Counted from the first letter of the stretch, positions 25,338-34,728 are shown. The stretch: 64,000 bases of DNA from Streptomyces sp. NRRL B-3428 (GCA_000721375.1 JOGW01000001.1:1-64000), one strand, 5' to 3'. Numbers and translations are program-made. The notes: generated from the sequence alone by a model not told the origin.

Positions 25338-28300
25338 TCAAGCCCGCAGACGCAGCCCCCGGGGTGTCGCCACGAAGCCCGCGTCCTCCAGGAGGCGGCC
25401 CAGGGGCGATGTCAACGACGAAGCGCCGTTGATCCGTTCCACCGTGACCGTGCCCAGGGTGCCCGCGGCCGCCGCGGCGGCCAGTGCCTCGGCGGCGGAC
25501 CGCAGCCGTGGGTCGTCCGGGGCCGGGGCTTCCTCCGGGTCGGTGGGCCAGGCGAGCAGGGTCTTGCCGCCCCGCTCCATGTAGAGGGTCAGCTCGCCGT
25601 CCACGAGGACGACCAGGGAGCCCGCCTTGCGGCCCGGCTTGTGGCCCGCTCCCGTGGGAGGGTCGGGCCAACTCAGGGCAGCGCCATAGGCGTTGGCGGG
25701 ATCCGCCGCCGCGAGGACCACTGCTTGGCCGGTCGAGGAGTCCCCGCCGCGTTCGCGGGCCGTGGCCGCCGCGCGCAGCCGGTCCACCGCACCGTCCATC
25801 GCGAACTGGGCCGCGCCGAGCCCTTCCACCACATAACCCCTGCGGGCCTGGCCGCTGTCCTCGAAGGCGGCCAGGATCCGGTAGACCGCGGAGAAGCCGC
25901 CCTCCACGCCTTCGGCGGCCACCGCGCCCCGCGTGACCACGCCATGGCGGTCGAGGAGGGTGCGGGCCAGGGCGTGGGCGCGGACCGTCAGGTCCGGTTC
26001 GCGGGCCGGGATCAAGGACCAGCGGCCGGCGACCGTGGGCGGTCCCGTACGGGATGCGGGACGGGCGCCGCCGGTCAGGGCGCCGTAGCGGCCGCGCGGC
26101 ACCGCGCGTTTGGCGCGGTGGGCGGTGGAGCCCGCCGTGCGGCCCGAGCCGAGGACGGCGCGCAGGGGGGCGAGGGTGTCGTTGGTGAGCCGGCCCGACC
26201 AGGCCAGTTCCCACAGGGCGTCGGCCAGTTGGGGGTCGCCGGCATCCGGGTGGGTGGTGGCGCGTACCTGGTCGGCGATCTGGCGGAAGAACAGGCCGTA
26301 GCCACCGGACAGGGACGTCATGATTGATTCCTGGAGCGCGGTGAGCTCCAGGGGGTGCGGCTCGGGCAGCAGCAGCGGGGCCGCGTCCGCCAGGTAGAGG
26401 GAGATCCAGCCGTCCTTGCCGGGCAGGGCGCCCGCGCCCGCCCACACCACTTCGCCGGTGGTGGTGAGTTCGTCGAGCAGGGCCGGGTGATAGCCCTGGA
26501 TACGGGAGGGCAGGACGAGTTTCTCCAGGGCCGAGGCCGGGACCGAGGCGCCCTGGAGCTGCTCGATCGCGCGGACCAGACCGTCCGCGCCGCGCAGGCC
26601 ATGACCGCCGCCCAGATGCTGCCACTGCGGCAGGAAATCGGCGAGGGCGGCGGGCGGTACGGGTTCGAGCTCCTGGCGCAGGGCTGCGAGGGAGCGGCGG
26701 CGCAGACGGCGCAGCACCGTGGCGTCGCACCACTCCTGGCCGATGCCCGCGGGGTGGAACTCGCCTTGCACCACCCGGCCGTTCGCGGCCATGCGGTGCA
26801 GCGCGCCCTCGGTGACCGCGATGCCCAGACCGAAGCGGGCGGCCGCGGTGGCCGAGGTGAACGGGCCGTGCGTACGGGCGAAACGGGCGAGCAGGTCGCC
26901 GAGCGGGTCCTTGACCGGTTCGGTGAACGCTTCCGGTACGCCGACGGGGAGCGCGGTGCCCAGGGCGTCGCGCAGCCGGCCCGCGTCCTCGATCGCCGCC
27001 CAGTGGTCGGCTCCCGCGATACGGACCCGGATCGCACGCCGGGCGCCCGCCAACTCCTCGGCCCAGCCGGGATCGGCGCCCCGTTCGGTGAGCTCGGCGG
27101 AGGTCAGCGGGCCCAGTAGGCGCAGCAGATCCGCCACGCCCTCCGCGTCCTTGACCCGTCGGTCCTCGGTCCGCCACTGGAGCTCCTGCTCGAGCTCGGC
27201 GAGCACCTCGGCGTCGAGGAGTTCACGCAGCTCCGCCTGGCCCAGGAGCTCGGCGAGGAGGCGGGAGTCCAGGGACAGGGCCGCGGCTCGCCGTTCGGCA
27301 AGGGGTGAGTCGCCCTCGTACAGGAACTGGGCGACGTATCCGAAGAGAAGGGAGCGGGCGAAGGGGGAGGGCTCCGGGGTGGTGACCTCGACCAGGCGGA
27401 CGCGGCGGGATTCGATGTCGCCCATCAGCTCGGTGAGGCCCGGCACGTCGAAGACGTCCTGGAGGCATTCGCGTACGGCTTCGAGGACGATCGGGAACGA
27501 GCCGAACTCGGAGGCCACTTCGAGCAGTTGGGCCGCTCGCTGACGCTGCTGCCACAGGGGTGTGCGGCGGCCGGGGTTGCGGCGGGGCAGGAGCAGCGCG
27601 CGGGCGGCGCACTCGCGGAAGCGGGAGGCGAACAGGGCCGAGCCGCCCACCTGGTCCGTCACCAGCTGGTTGACCTCGCCCTTGTCGAAGGCGACATCGG
27701 CGGCGCCGACGGGGGCCTGCTCGGCGTCGTACTCCGTGCCGAGCTTCATGGGCTCCTGGTCGAGCAGGTCCATGCCCATCAGGTCGGCGTCGGGCAGCCG
27801 CAGGACGATGCCGTCGTCGGCGTGCATGACCTGGGCGTCCATGCCGTACTTCTCGGTGAGCTTGGCGGCGAGGGCCAGCGCCCAGGGGGCGTGCACCTGC
27901 GCGCCGAAGGGGGAGTGGACCACCACGCGCCAGTCGCCCAGCTCGTCGCGGAAGCGCTCGACGACGATGGTGCGGTCGTCGGGGATATGGCCGCACGCCT
28001 TGCGCTGTTCGTCGAGGTAGGCGAGGACATTGCTCGCCGCCCACTGGTCGAGGCCCGCGGCGGACAGGCGGGCGCGGGCATCGTCCGCGTTGAGCCCGCC
28101 GACCTCGCGCAGGAACGCGCCCACCGCGCGGCCGAGTTCGAGCGGGCGGCCGAGCTGGTCGCCCTTCCAGAAGGGGAGGCGCCCGGGGACTCCGGGGGCG
28201 GGCGAGACCAGGACGCGGTCGCGGGTGATGTCCTCGATACGCCATGAGCTGGTGCCGAGTGTGAACACATCGCCCACGCGTGACTCGTAGACCATCTCCT

Positions 28301-29987
28301 CGTCCAGCTCGCCTACCCGGCCGCCGCCCTTCTTCGGGTCGGATCCTGCGAGGAAGACACCGAAGAGGCCTCGGTCGGGGATGGTGCCGCCGGAGGTGAC
28401 GGCAAGGCGCTGGGCGCCGGGGCGGCCGGTGATCGTGCCGGCGACGCGGTCCCAGACCACGCGGGGGCGCAGTTCCGCGAAGGCGTCGGAGGGGTAGCGG
28501 CCCGCGAGCATGTCGAGCACGGCGGTGAACGCCGACTCGGGAAGTGAGGCGAAGGGGGCCGCACGGCGGACGACCGCGAGCAGGTCGTCCACCTGCCAGC
28601 TGTCCAACGCGACCATGGCGACGAGCTGTTGGGCCAGTACGTCCAGGGGGTTGGCGGGGACGCGGAGGGATTCGATACCGCCCGTACGCATGCGTTCGGT
28701 GACGACCGCGGCCTGCACGAGGTCGCCCCGGTACTTCGGGAAGACCACGCCGGTCGACACCGCGCCGACCTGGTGGCCCGCGCGGCCGACTCGCTGGAGA
28801 CCGGAGGCGACGGACGGCGGGGACTCGACCTGGACGACCAGGTCGACGGCGCCCATGTCGATGCCGAGCTCAAGGGAGGAGGTGGCGACCACGGCGGGGA
28901 GCCGGCCCGCCTTCAAGTCCTCCTCCACCAGGGCGCGTTGTTCCTTCGATACGGAGCCGTGGTGGGCGCGGGCGAGGATGGGCGGGGCGCCTTGAGCTGC
29001 GCCGGATCCGCCCATCAGCTCGGCGGGGGAGTGCTCTTCCGGCATGGTCTCGCCGGTGGCCCTCTCGTACGCGATCTCGTTGAGCCGGTTGCACAGGCGC
29101 TCGGCGAGGCGGCGGGAGTTGGCGAAGACGATCGTGGAGCGGTGGGCCTGGACCAGGTCCGCGATCTTCTCCTCCACATGCGGCCAGATGGAGGGGCGGT
29201 CCGCCTGGCCGCCTCCGTCCGTGTCGGTGACCGGTGAGCCCGCGAGCTCGCCCATGTCCTCGACGGGTACGACCACGGAGAGGTCGAACTCCTTGCCGGA
29301 CGGGGGCTGCACGATCTCCACGCGGCGCTGGGGCGAGAGATAGCGGGCGACCTCGTCCACCGGTCGCACCGTCGCGGAGAGTCCGATACGGCGGGCCGGG
29401 CGTGGAAGGAGCTCGTCCAACCGCTCGAGGGAGAGGGCGAGATGGGCGCCGCGCTTGGTGCCGGCCACCGCGTGCACCTCGTCGAGGATGACCGTCTCGA
29501 TGCCGGTCAGGGCCTCTCGGGTGGCCGAGGTCAGCATCAGAAAGAGGGACTCGGGGGTGGTGATCAGGATGTCCGGCGGACGGGTGGTCAGCGCACGGCG
29601 TTCGGCGGCCGGGGTGTCGCCGGAGCGGATGCCCACCTTGATCTCGGGCTCGGGCAGGCCCAGGCGGACGGACTCCTGGCGGATGCCGGTGAGCGGGCTG
29701 CGCAGGTTGCGCTCGACGTCGACCGCGAGGGCCTTCAGCGGCGACACGTAGAGGACCCGGCAGCGCTTCTTCGTGTCCGCGGGCGGCGGGGTGGAGGCGA
29801 GCCGGTCGAGGGCGGAGAGGAAGGCGGCGAGGGTCTTGCCGGAGCCGGTGGGGGCGACGACCAGCACGTCCGAACCCTCTTCGATGGCGCGCCAAGCACC
29901 CTCCTGGGCGGAGGTGGGCGCGTCGAAGGCACCCCGGAACCAGCTGCTGGTCGCGGGGGAGAACGTGTCGAGGGCGCTGCGGGTCAT
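25338..29987 (-). CDS. lhr: Lhr, large ATP-dependent DNA helicase
   Basis: 1549 residues. The superfamily 2 core has a Q-motif region (TSAQEGAWRAIEEGSDVLVV), Walker A APTGSGKTLAAF near 46, DEVH box ILDEVHAVAGTKRG, SAT motif GLSATV, and motifs IV-VI (VFANSRRLAERL, SSLELGIDMG, QRVGRAGHQ). The Lhr-specific winged-helix and long DEAD/DEAH-associated C-terminal domain extend over the last 900 residues. In mycobacteria Lhr is a 3'-5' single-strand DNA translocase and RNA:DNA helicase induced by DNA damage. ATG 29987 is used because the helicase homology starts just after it and a promoter-like element is placed to start transcription exactly at this ATG. It is divergent from the AraC gene. Confidence 0.95.
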   Translation of the reverse strand: MTRSALDTFSPATSSWFRGAFDAPTSAQEGAWRAIEEGSDVLVVAPTGSGKTLAAFLSALDRLASTPPPADTKKRCRVLYVSPLKALAVDVERNLRSPLTGIRQESVRLGLPEPEIKVGIRSGDTPAAERRALTTRPPDILITTPESLFLMLTSATREALTGIETVILDEVHAVAGTKRGAHLALSLERLDELLPRPARRIGLSATVRPVDEVARYLSPQRRVEIVQPPSGKEFDLSVVVPVEDMGELAGSPVTDTDGGGQADRPSIWPHVEEKIADLVQAHRSTIVFANSRRLAERLCNRLNEIAYERATGETMPEEHSPAELMGGSGAAQGAPPILARAHHGSVSKEQRALVEEDLKAGRLPAVVATSSLELGIDMGAVDLVVQVESPPSVASGLQRVGRAGHQVGAVSTGVVFPKYRGDLVQAAVVTERMRTGGIESLRVPANPLDVLAQQLVAMVALDSWQVDDLLAVVRRAAPFASLPESAFTAVLDMLAGRYPSDAFAELRPRVVWDRVAGTITGRPGAQRLAVTSGGTIPDRGLFGVFLAGSDPKKGGGRVGELDEEMVYESRVGDVFTLGTSSWRIEDITRDRVLVSPAPGVPGRLPFWKGDQLGRPLELGRAVGAFLREVGGLNADDARARLSAAGLDQWAASNVLAYLDEQRKACGHIPDDRTIVVERFRDELGDWRVVVHSPFGAQVHAPWALALAAKLTEKYGMDAQVMHADDGIVLRLPDADLMGMDLLDQEPMKLGTEYDAEQAPVGAADVAFDKGEVNQLVTDQVGGSALFASRFRECAARALLLPRRNPGRRTPLWQQRQRAAQLLEVASEFGSFPIVLEAVRECLQDVFDVPGLTELMGDIESRRVRLVEVTTPEPSPFARSLLFGYVAQFLYEGDSPLAERRAAALSLDSRLLAELLGQAELRELLDAEVLAELEQELQWRTEDRRVKDAEGVADLLRLLGPLTSAELTERGADPGWAEELAGARRAIRVRIAGADHWAAIEDAGRLRDALGTALPVGVPEAFTEPVKDPLGDLLARFARTHGPFTSATAAARFGLGIAVTEGALHRMAANGRVVQGEFHPAGIGQEWCDATVLRRLRRRSLAALRQELEPVPPAALADFLPQWQHLGGGHGLRGADGLVRAIEQLQGASVPASALEKLVLPSRIQGYHPALLDELTTTGEVVWAGAGALPGKDGWISLYLADAAPLLLPEPHPLELTALQESIMTSLSGGYGLFFRQIADQVRATTHPDAGDPQLADALWELAWSGRLTNDTLAPLRAVLGSGRTAGSTAHRAKRAVPRGRYGALTGGARPASRTGPPTVAGRWSLIPAREPDLTVRAHALARTLLDRHGVVTRGAVAAEGVEGGFSAVYRILAAFEDSGQARRGYVVEGLGAAQFAMDGAVDRLRAAATARERGGDSSTGQAVVLAAADPANAYGAALSWPDPPTGAGHKPGRKAGSLVVLVDGELTLYMERGGKTLLAWPTDPEEAPAPDDPRLRSAAEALAAAAAAGTLGTVTVERINGASSLTSPLGRLLEDAGFVATPRGLRLRA

Positions 29988-29993
29988 GAGGCC

Positions 29994-30016
29994 ATCGTGC
30001 ACCTCGCCACTGACAG
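29994..30016 (-). promoter_or_regulatory. Degenerate RecA-NDp-type promoter for a leaderless lhr message
   Basis: Reading the minus strand: CTGTCAGTG (30016-30008), eight bases, CACGAT (29999-29994), six bases, then the lhr ATG. The -35 part matches the TTGTCRGTG element of the RecA-independent DNA-damage promoter at eight of nine positions. The -10 box (TANNNT) is poor (only A2 and the final T of the pattern fit). Spacing to the ATG would give a leaderless transcript. Confidence 0.4.
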
Positions 30017-30078
30017 TCGGGGCTTTTGCCGGGCGGGCGGGCCCTGGGGCGCAGGTCCCCGCCTGAGAGAATGCGGTC

Positions 30079-31032
30079 ATGGCCAAGGGGGAGTGGGCGA
30101 GGTACTGGCAGCACGAGCAGCTGCCAGGTGTCGACCTGCTCCAGGCGCACTACGTGCGGCACACCTTTGCCCGGCACAGTCACGACGGATACGTCTTCGG
30201 GGCGGTCAGCGGCGGGGTCGAGGACGTGTTCATGCCCGACGGGACCGTGCATGCCGGGCCCGGGAGCGTGATTCTGATCAACCCCGAGGTGCCCCATTCC
30301 GCGCGGGCCGGTGTGCCCGAGGGGTGGGTGTACTCGACGCTCTATCCGTCGGTGGAGGTCGTGGGGAAGATCGCCGAGGAGACCACCACTTTGCGCGGGA
30401 CCCCCGGATTCGCCGAGGTCGATGTGCCCGACCCCGAAGGCGCGCATCTCATACGGGAGGTGCACCGCGCCGCCGAGGAAGGCAACGCGCTCGCCGCGGA
30501 CACGGTCCTGAAGGTGCTCGTCGCGCGCATGCTGCGCCGCCACGGCAGCGCGCTGCCGGATCGCGCTCAGCGCTCGGCGGGTACGCGCAACGCGGCACGG
30601 GCACGGACCGTCCTGGAGGAGCGGATGGCCGGGCCGCCCACCTTGGATGCGCTTGCCGCCGAGCTCGGGACCAGCCCGTTCGCGCTGCTGAGGGCCTTCA
30701 AGCAGGAGTACGGGATGCCGCCGCACAGCTGGCTCACCAACGCGCGGGTGCGCAGGGCGCGGGAGCTGCTCGACGCGGGGACGGCGCCGGCCGAGGCCGC
30801 GGCGGCGGTCGGATTCACGGATCAGCCGCATCTCAACCGGCACTTCAGCCGGATCGTGGGGGTGCCGCCGGGGGCGTATCAGCGGGGGCGGGGAAGCGTG
30901 GGCTCCGTGCCGGAACGTGCCCGCAAGAACGTACAAGACCGGATCGGGACCCTCCACGTACCGTCGAAGGCGTGGCAGAACAACAGACACCCGCACCTGT
31001 ACGTGCCGAAGGAAGACCCCCGGACCAGCTGA
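30079..31032 (+). CDS. AraC-family transcriptional regulator
   Basis: 317 residues. An AraC-type cupin sensor domain (HTFARHSHDGYVFGAVSGG, LINPEVPHSARAG) spans about 15-150. The C-terminal pair of helix-turn-helix motifs (LDALAAELGTSPFALLRAFK and AAAAVGFTDQPHLNRHFSRI) spans about 185-280, ending VGVPPGAYQRGR. A 40-residue tail beyond the usual end overlaps the azlC start, so the true C-terminal part may reflect that overlap. Genomic fusion to azlC-azlD suggests it controls branched-chain amino acid export. ATG 30079 is divergent from lhr with a 91-bp gap. Confidence 0.9.
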   Translation: MAKGEWARYWQHEQLPGVDLLQAHYVRHTFARHSHDGYVFGAVSGGVEDVFMPDGTVHAGPGSVILINPEVPHSARAGVPEGWVYSTLYPSVEVVGKIAEETTTLRGTPGFAEVDVPDPEGAHLIREVHRAAEEGNALAADTVLKVLVARMLRRHGSALPDRAQRSAGTRNAARARTVLEERMAGPPTLDALAAELGTSPFALLRAFKQEYGMPPHSWLTNARVRRARELLDAGTAPAEAAAAVGFTDQPHLNRHFSRIVGVPPGAYQRGRGSVGSVPERARKNVQDRIGTLHVPSKAWQNNRHPHLYVPKEDPRTS

Positions 31033-31814
31033 CGGCTCCGGGCACTCCCGGCGCTCCCGACTCCTCCGGCGCCTCCGGCGCTTTCGGCGGCAAGCCCGAC
31101 TCCGCCGTCGTACGCGACGCTCTCGGCGTCGGTGTCGCCGTCGGTCTCTCCGGCTTCGCCTTCGGCGTCACCTCCGCGAGCAACGGGCTCAGCCTTCTGC
31201 AGACCTGTGCACTCAGCCTGCTCGTGTTCACCGGCGCCTCGCAGTTCGCGCTGGTCGGGGCGCTCGCGGGCGGCGGCAATCCGGTGACGGCCGCGGCGGG
31301 TGCCTTCTTCCTCGGCGTACGCAACGCGTTCTACGGGCTTCGGCTCTCGCAGCTGCTGCAACTTCCGCGCTGGGTACGGCCGTTCGCGGCCCAGTGGGTG
31401 ATCGACGAGACCACCGCCGTGACGCTGGCGCAGCCGACGCGGCGGGCCCGGCGGATCGGGTTCGTGGTCACCGGCCTCACCTTGTACGTGCTGTGGAACC
31501 TCACCACCTTGCTCGGCGCACTCGGCGCGGAGGCCATCGGGGACACGGACGCGTGGGGTCTGGACGCGGCCGGACCCGCGACCTTCCTCGCGCTGCTCGC
31601 GCCCATGCTGCGCACGACCACCGAGCGGGCCGTGGCCGCGCTTGCCGTGGTGCTGATGCTGGGACTCGTACCCGTACTGCCGAACGGCGTTCCCGTGCTC
31701 GTGGCGGCTCTCGCGGCGCCGCTGGTCCTGTTCGTACAGGGCCGCAGGACTGCGGCCGCGCAGGCCGGCACGGCCGCGGCCGACCCGAACTCCCGGGAAG
31801 GAGCGGACCGTTGA
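30972..31814 (+). CDS. azlC: AzlC-family branched-chain amino acid permease subunit
   Basis: About 280 residues with six or more membrane segments. Signature AzlC blocks are VGVAVGLSGFAFGVTSASNG, SLLVFTGASQFALVGALAGG and FFLGVRNAFYGLRLSQLL, followed by AAQWVIDETTAVTLAQP. With AzlD it forms a two-protein exporter of branched-chain amino acids or analogues. GTG 30972 (GAAGG upstream) starts inside the 3' end of the AraC gene, overlapping by 61 bases. The long upstream open frame in this phase belongs to the antisense of lhr. Its stop overlaps the azlD TTG start. Confidence 0.88.
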   Translation: MAEQQTPAPVRAEGRPPDQLTAPGTPGAPDSSGASGAFGGKPDSAVVRDALGVGVAVGLSGFAFGVTSASNGLSLLQTCALSLLVFTGASQFALVGALAGGGNPVTAAAGAFFLGVRNAFYGLRLSQLLQLPRWVRPFAAQWVIDETTAVTLAQPTRRARRIGFVVTGLTLYVLWNLTTLLGALGAEAIGDTDAWGLDAAGPATFLALLAPMLRTTTERAVAALAVVLMLGLVPVLPNGVPVLVAALAAPLVLFVQGRRTAAAQAGTAAADPNSREGADR

Positions 31815-32119
31815 ACATCTGGATCGCGATCGTGGTGACGGCGGTCGGATGCTACGCCGTGAAGCTGGCGGGCCTGCTCGTCCCCGCAGGCGTACTGGAA
31901 AAGCCCCTGGTCAAGCGGATGGCCGCACTTCTGCCGGTGGCCCTGCTCGCGGCCCTCACGGCCCAGCAGACCTTCTCGGACGGCCAGTCGCTGATCCTGG
32001 ACGCCAAGGCGGCGGGACTGCTCGCGGCGGCGGTGGCCTTTGTGCTGCGCGCGCCGTTCTTGCTGATCATCGGCGCTGCGGTGGTGGTCACGGCGGGGGT
32101 GCGGGCGCTGGGCGGGTGA
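31811..32119 (+). CDS. azlD: AzlD-family branched-chain amino acid transport subunit
   Basis: 102 residues with about four short hydrophobic helices (IWIAIVVTAVGCYAVKLAGL, MAALLPVALLAALTAQQ, AAGLLAAAVAFVLRAP, LLIIGAAVVVTAGVRAL). It shows the AzlD hallmark LLVPAGVLEKPLVKRMAALLPVALL. The TTG start at 31811 overlaps the azlC TGA (TTGA), an unusual start codon but the only one that gives the full first helix, and it implies translational coupling. It is the small partner of AzlC. Confidence 0.87.
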   Translation: MNIWIAIVVTAVGCYAVKLAGLLVPAGVLEKPLVKRMAALLPVALLAALTAQQTFSDGQSLILDAKAAGLLAAAVAFVLRAPFLLIIGAAVVVTAGVRALGG

Positions 32120-32283
32120 GTCCCCGGGGAGGGGTTCTGTCGCGGCAACGAGGGCCCCTGTCCGCTCAGTTGAGGGTAAGGGTTCACCGATGAGCGGAGT
32201 GTGGTTTTCCGTCGCTCCCGGCGGGAACACTGGGCCGGGGCGCCTTGACCGGAGGCGCACGGGGGAAACCGGGGGATCTGGCG

Positions 32284-33693
32284 ATGCGTGGACACAGGCC
32301 TGGCCCATGTGTGAAGCAGCTGCCGTTGGCGGCGATACCCGAGGCCAAGGTCGGGCTCTGGAGCGCAGCCGACGCCGAGCGATGGTTCAGGGCCCGGGTT
32401 CCCGTGGCCTTCGCCCCCGTCGCGGGGAGTTGGGTTGCGGCCGTCCTGGTGGTGGCGGCATACGCGCTGACGTCGGCCTTCGGGTCCTCGTCCGTCGCCT
32501 GGCCCGGTGGCGCGGGCACCGGAACGGACTGGCTGGGCTATCCGGGCGCGGTGCTGCTCGTGTGCCTGCCGCTCTGGTACCGGCACCTGCCGGTCCTCGC
32601 CGGTGCGGCCGGCGTGGTCGTCGCGGTGGACACGGGGTTCTCACTCACCTCGGCGGACGGTGGCGCCGAGCGGGCCGGGTATCTGCTCGTACTCGCCTTG
32701 TGCGCCTGGGCGTTCACCGGGTGCTGCCTGCGCCTGCGGGCCGGCCGCAGGCAGCGGGCGCTGTTCCTCGAGGCGGCCGGGCCGCGCCGCTTCCCGCTGC
32801 CCGAGCGCGTACCCGAGTCGGACGGCTATCGCGGACACGCCCAGTTCTACGCCGGGCTCCTGCTCTGTCTCGTCGCCGCCGGGCATCTGATCGCCGGCCT
32901 CGTCGAGGACTTGACGGGGGACGCGTATGACGCGGTCGGCCAGCAGATCGCCGCCCTGCTGTTCCTGGTCCCCGGCAGCACTCTGTTCGCGCGGGGCCTG
33001 GCCGCCTACCGGTCCGCGCGCCGGCTGCACGACGAGGAGGACCACCCTGCCCTGCTCGTGGGCATCCGCGTCGCGCCCGACGGCCGCCACTGGATCCATC
33101 CGGAGGTCCGCCACCGGATCCACCCCGACGGCGCCGCCACGGCCGGGCAGCCGCTGATCTCGTACGTCCCCAGGGACCGGGACCTCCGCAGGCCCGCGCG
33201 GTTCCTGGGCAGCAGTTCCTCCTACGGACTCGGCGACGGGCACCACAGCGTCGACGCGGGCAGTGAGCCCTTCGAAGCGATCCTCTACGGACCTCTGCAC
33301 GAAGGTGCCGAGGTCGTCGTGGCGTACGCCACCATCGCCTACCACGCCCGCCAGGACACGGGCCAGATGAGCTTGGACGTCACGGCCGTCACCCTGCTCC
33401 CGTACCGACGCCACCGTCTGGGGCCCTGGCAGCCGGTCGACGGCACCGTCCACGAGCGCGCGCGACGCGCTAAGACCCGCGAGGACGAGGCCCGGGCCGA
33501 CCGCGCGCGGGAGCAGCTCGCGCGGGCCCAGGCGCAGCGAGCCGCCCGGACGAATCGGACCGGTGCCGGCTCCGGCGGTGGGTCCACCGGCGCGCAGGCC
33601 GCGGCCTGCGGCACCAGTGACGGCGGGGGTGGCGACAGTTGCGGCGGTGGCGGTGGCGGTGGCGGTGGCGGATGCGGGGGGTGTGGTGGGTGA
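32284..33693 (+). CDS. Hypothetical membrane protein with Gly/Cys-rich tail
   Basis: About 469 residues. Four to five hydrophobic segments lie between 25 and 240 (WVAAVLVVAAYALTSAFG, LGYPGAVLLVCLPLWY, GYLLVLALCAWAFTGCCL, GLLLCLVAAGHLIAGLV, IAALLFLVPGSTLFARGL). A soluble mixed region follows, then a charged Arg/Ala-rich coiled helix (about 405-440). The tail is a very Gly-rich end with six to seven Cys (about 440-469, ending CGGCGG). I do not recognise the main domain. Gly/Cys tails of this kind occur in TIGR04222-type membrane proteins. ATG 32284 is preferred over 32245 because GGGGG lies eight bases before it. The preceding 164 bases show no feature. Confidence 0.7.
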   Translation: MRGHRPGPCVKQLPLAAIPEAKVGLWSAADAERWFRARVPVAFAPVAGSWVAAVLVVAAYALTSAFGSSSVAWPGGAGTGTDWLGYPGAVLLVCLPLWYRHLPVLAGAAGVVVAVDTGFSLTSADGGAERAGYLLVLALCAWAFTGCCLRLRAGRRQRALFLEAAGPRRFPLPERVPESDGYRGHAQFYAGLLLCLVAAGHLIAGLVEDLTGDAYDAVGQQIAALLFLVPGSTLFARGLAAYRSARRLHDEEDHPALLVGIRVAPDGRHWIHPEVRHRIHPDGAATAGQPLISYVPRDRDLRRPARFLGSSSSYGLGDGHHSVDAGSEPFEAILYGPLHEGAEVVVAYATIAYHARQDTGQMSLDVTAVTLLPYRRHRLGPWQPVDGTVHERARRAKTREDEARADRAREQLARAQAQRAARTNRTGAGSGGGSTGAQAAACGTSDGGGGDSCGGGGGGGGGGCGGCGG

Positions 33694-33735
33694 ACTGCGG
33701 CTCTGGACAACGCCGTTGCCGACCCGGCGCCGGCT

Positions 33736-34728
33736 TCAGTCCAGCGAGCGTCCATGCGCCCGCAGCGTCCGCAGCGCCTCGATCGTCACGATCGGGCGCC
33801 ACTCCAGCGCCGTGCCCGGTGCCCACTGTTTCCAAGCCACCGGCCAGCCGCCGTCGTCCTCCTGTTCGCCGGCGAGATGGTCGAGCGAGTGCGCCATCTC
33901 CTCGTCGGTGAACCACGAGCGGGCCAGTGAGGTCGGTACGCGGGCGTAGTCGTGCGGAAAGTGATGCTCGCCGGGTGCGTAGCCGGCGGCCACCGGGTAG
34001 TCGTCGCGGCGGCGCGGGTCGAGGACGGCGAGGCGCTGTTCGCGTACGAGACGGCCGAGGCGGTCCGCCGAGGCCTGGGCGCGTGAGCGGTCGGGGGCGC
34101 CGTCCAGGAAGGCCACGGCCGCATGGATCTCGTACGGGTGCGACTTGTCCAGGGCCTCGACGGCCGCCCAGCAGTAGTCGGTCGCGCGGAAGAGCCATGC
34201 GTGCCAGACCTGGTTGCGGTGCAGGAGGCCGACCACGGGGCCGGTCGCGAGCAGATCGCTCGGCGGGTTGTCGATGACCGGGACGAACGGGGCGTACGGA
34301 TAGCCGCGTTGGCTCGGGTGGATGGCGGGGAGCGCGCCGTCCGGGGTGGAGACCTCGGAGAGATAGCGGCAGACGCGCTCGATGCGCTGGCCGCCGCAGC
34401 GGCCGATCGCGTCGAGGACCCGCAGCGCGTGCGCGGTGTGCAGCGGCTGGCTCACCGGGCCGCGCAGATCGGGCTCCAGCGCGTGGCCGTAGCCGTCGTC
34501 GCCGGTGCGGTAGGCGGCGAGCGCGGCCTCGACCGGCTCGGCGGTCGCGCCCAGGAAGTGGTACGCGAAACGGCGCTGCTCGAGCACCCGTGCCGTGAGC
34601 CAGACGAACTGCTCGGCGCGGGCGAGGGGGGAGCGGTGCGGTGACGGTTCTGCTGGGGTGCCGTGGGGTGCCGGCGCTACTGGGGAACGGTCCGCGGGGG
34701 ACTGCCCCGGGGCTACGGATTCAGCCAT
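33736..34728 (-). CDS. Conserved hypothetical protein, possible terpenoid-cyclase-like alpha-barrel
   Basis: 330 residues, soluble. After a Pro/Ala-rich leader (MAESVAPGQSPADRSPVAPA) the sequence has regularly spaced helices with Gly-Trp/Gly-Tyr turns (RTGDDGYGHALEPDLRG, PLHTAHALRVLDAIG, YLSEVSTPDGALPAIHP, EEMAHSLDHLAGEQEDDGGW, split). This resembles the alpha/alpha-barrel of prenyltransferase/squalene-cyclase repeats, but the catalytic DXDD motif is not visible. No function is proposed. ATG 34728 is chosen because it precedes the conserved-looking region; 34761 is also in frame. Confidence 0.68.
   Translation of the reverse strand: MAESVAPGQSPADRSPVAPAPHGTPAEPSPHRSPLARAEQFVWLTARVLEQRRFAYHFLGATAEPVEAALAAYRTGDDGYGHALEPDLRGPVSQPLHTAHALRVLDAIGRCGGQRIERVCRYLSEVSTPDGALPAIHPSQRGYPYAPFVPVIDNPPSDLLATGPVVGLLHRNQVWHAWLFRATDYCWAAVEALDKSHPYEIHAAVAFLDGAPDRSRAQASADRLGRLVREQRLAVLDPRRRDDYPVAAGYAPGEHHFPHDYARVPTSLARSWFTDEEMAHSLDHLAGEQEDDGGWPVAWKQWAPGTALEWRPIVTIEALRTLRAHGRSLD

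Noticed and set aside
29442-30971. The upstream part of the open frame that contains azlC
   Set aside because: It runs antisense through lhr and the AraC gene. Only the part from GTG 30972 has AzlC motifs and membrane helices.
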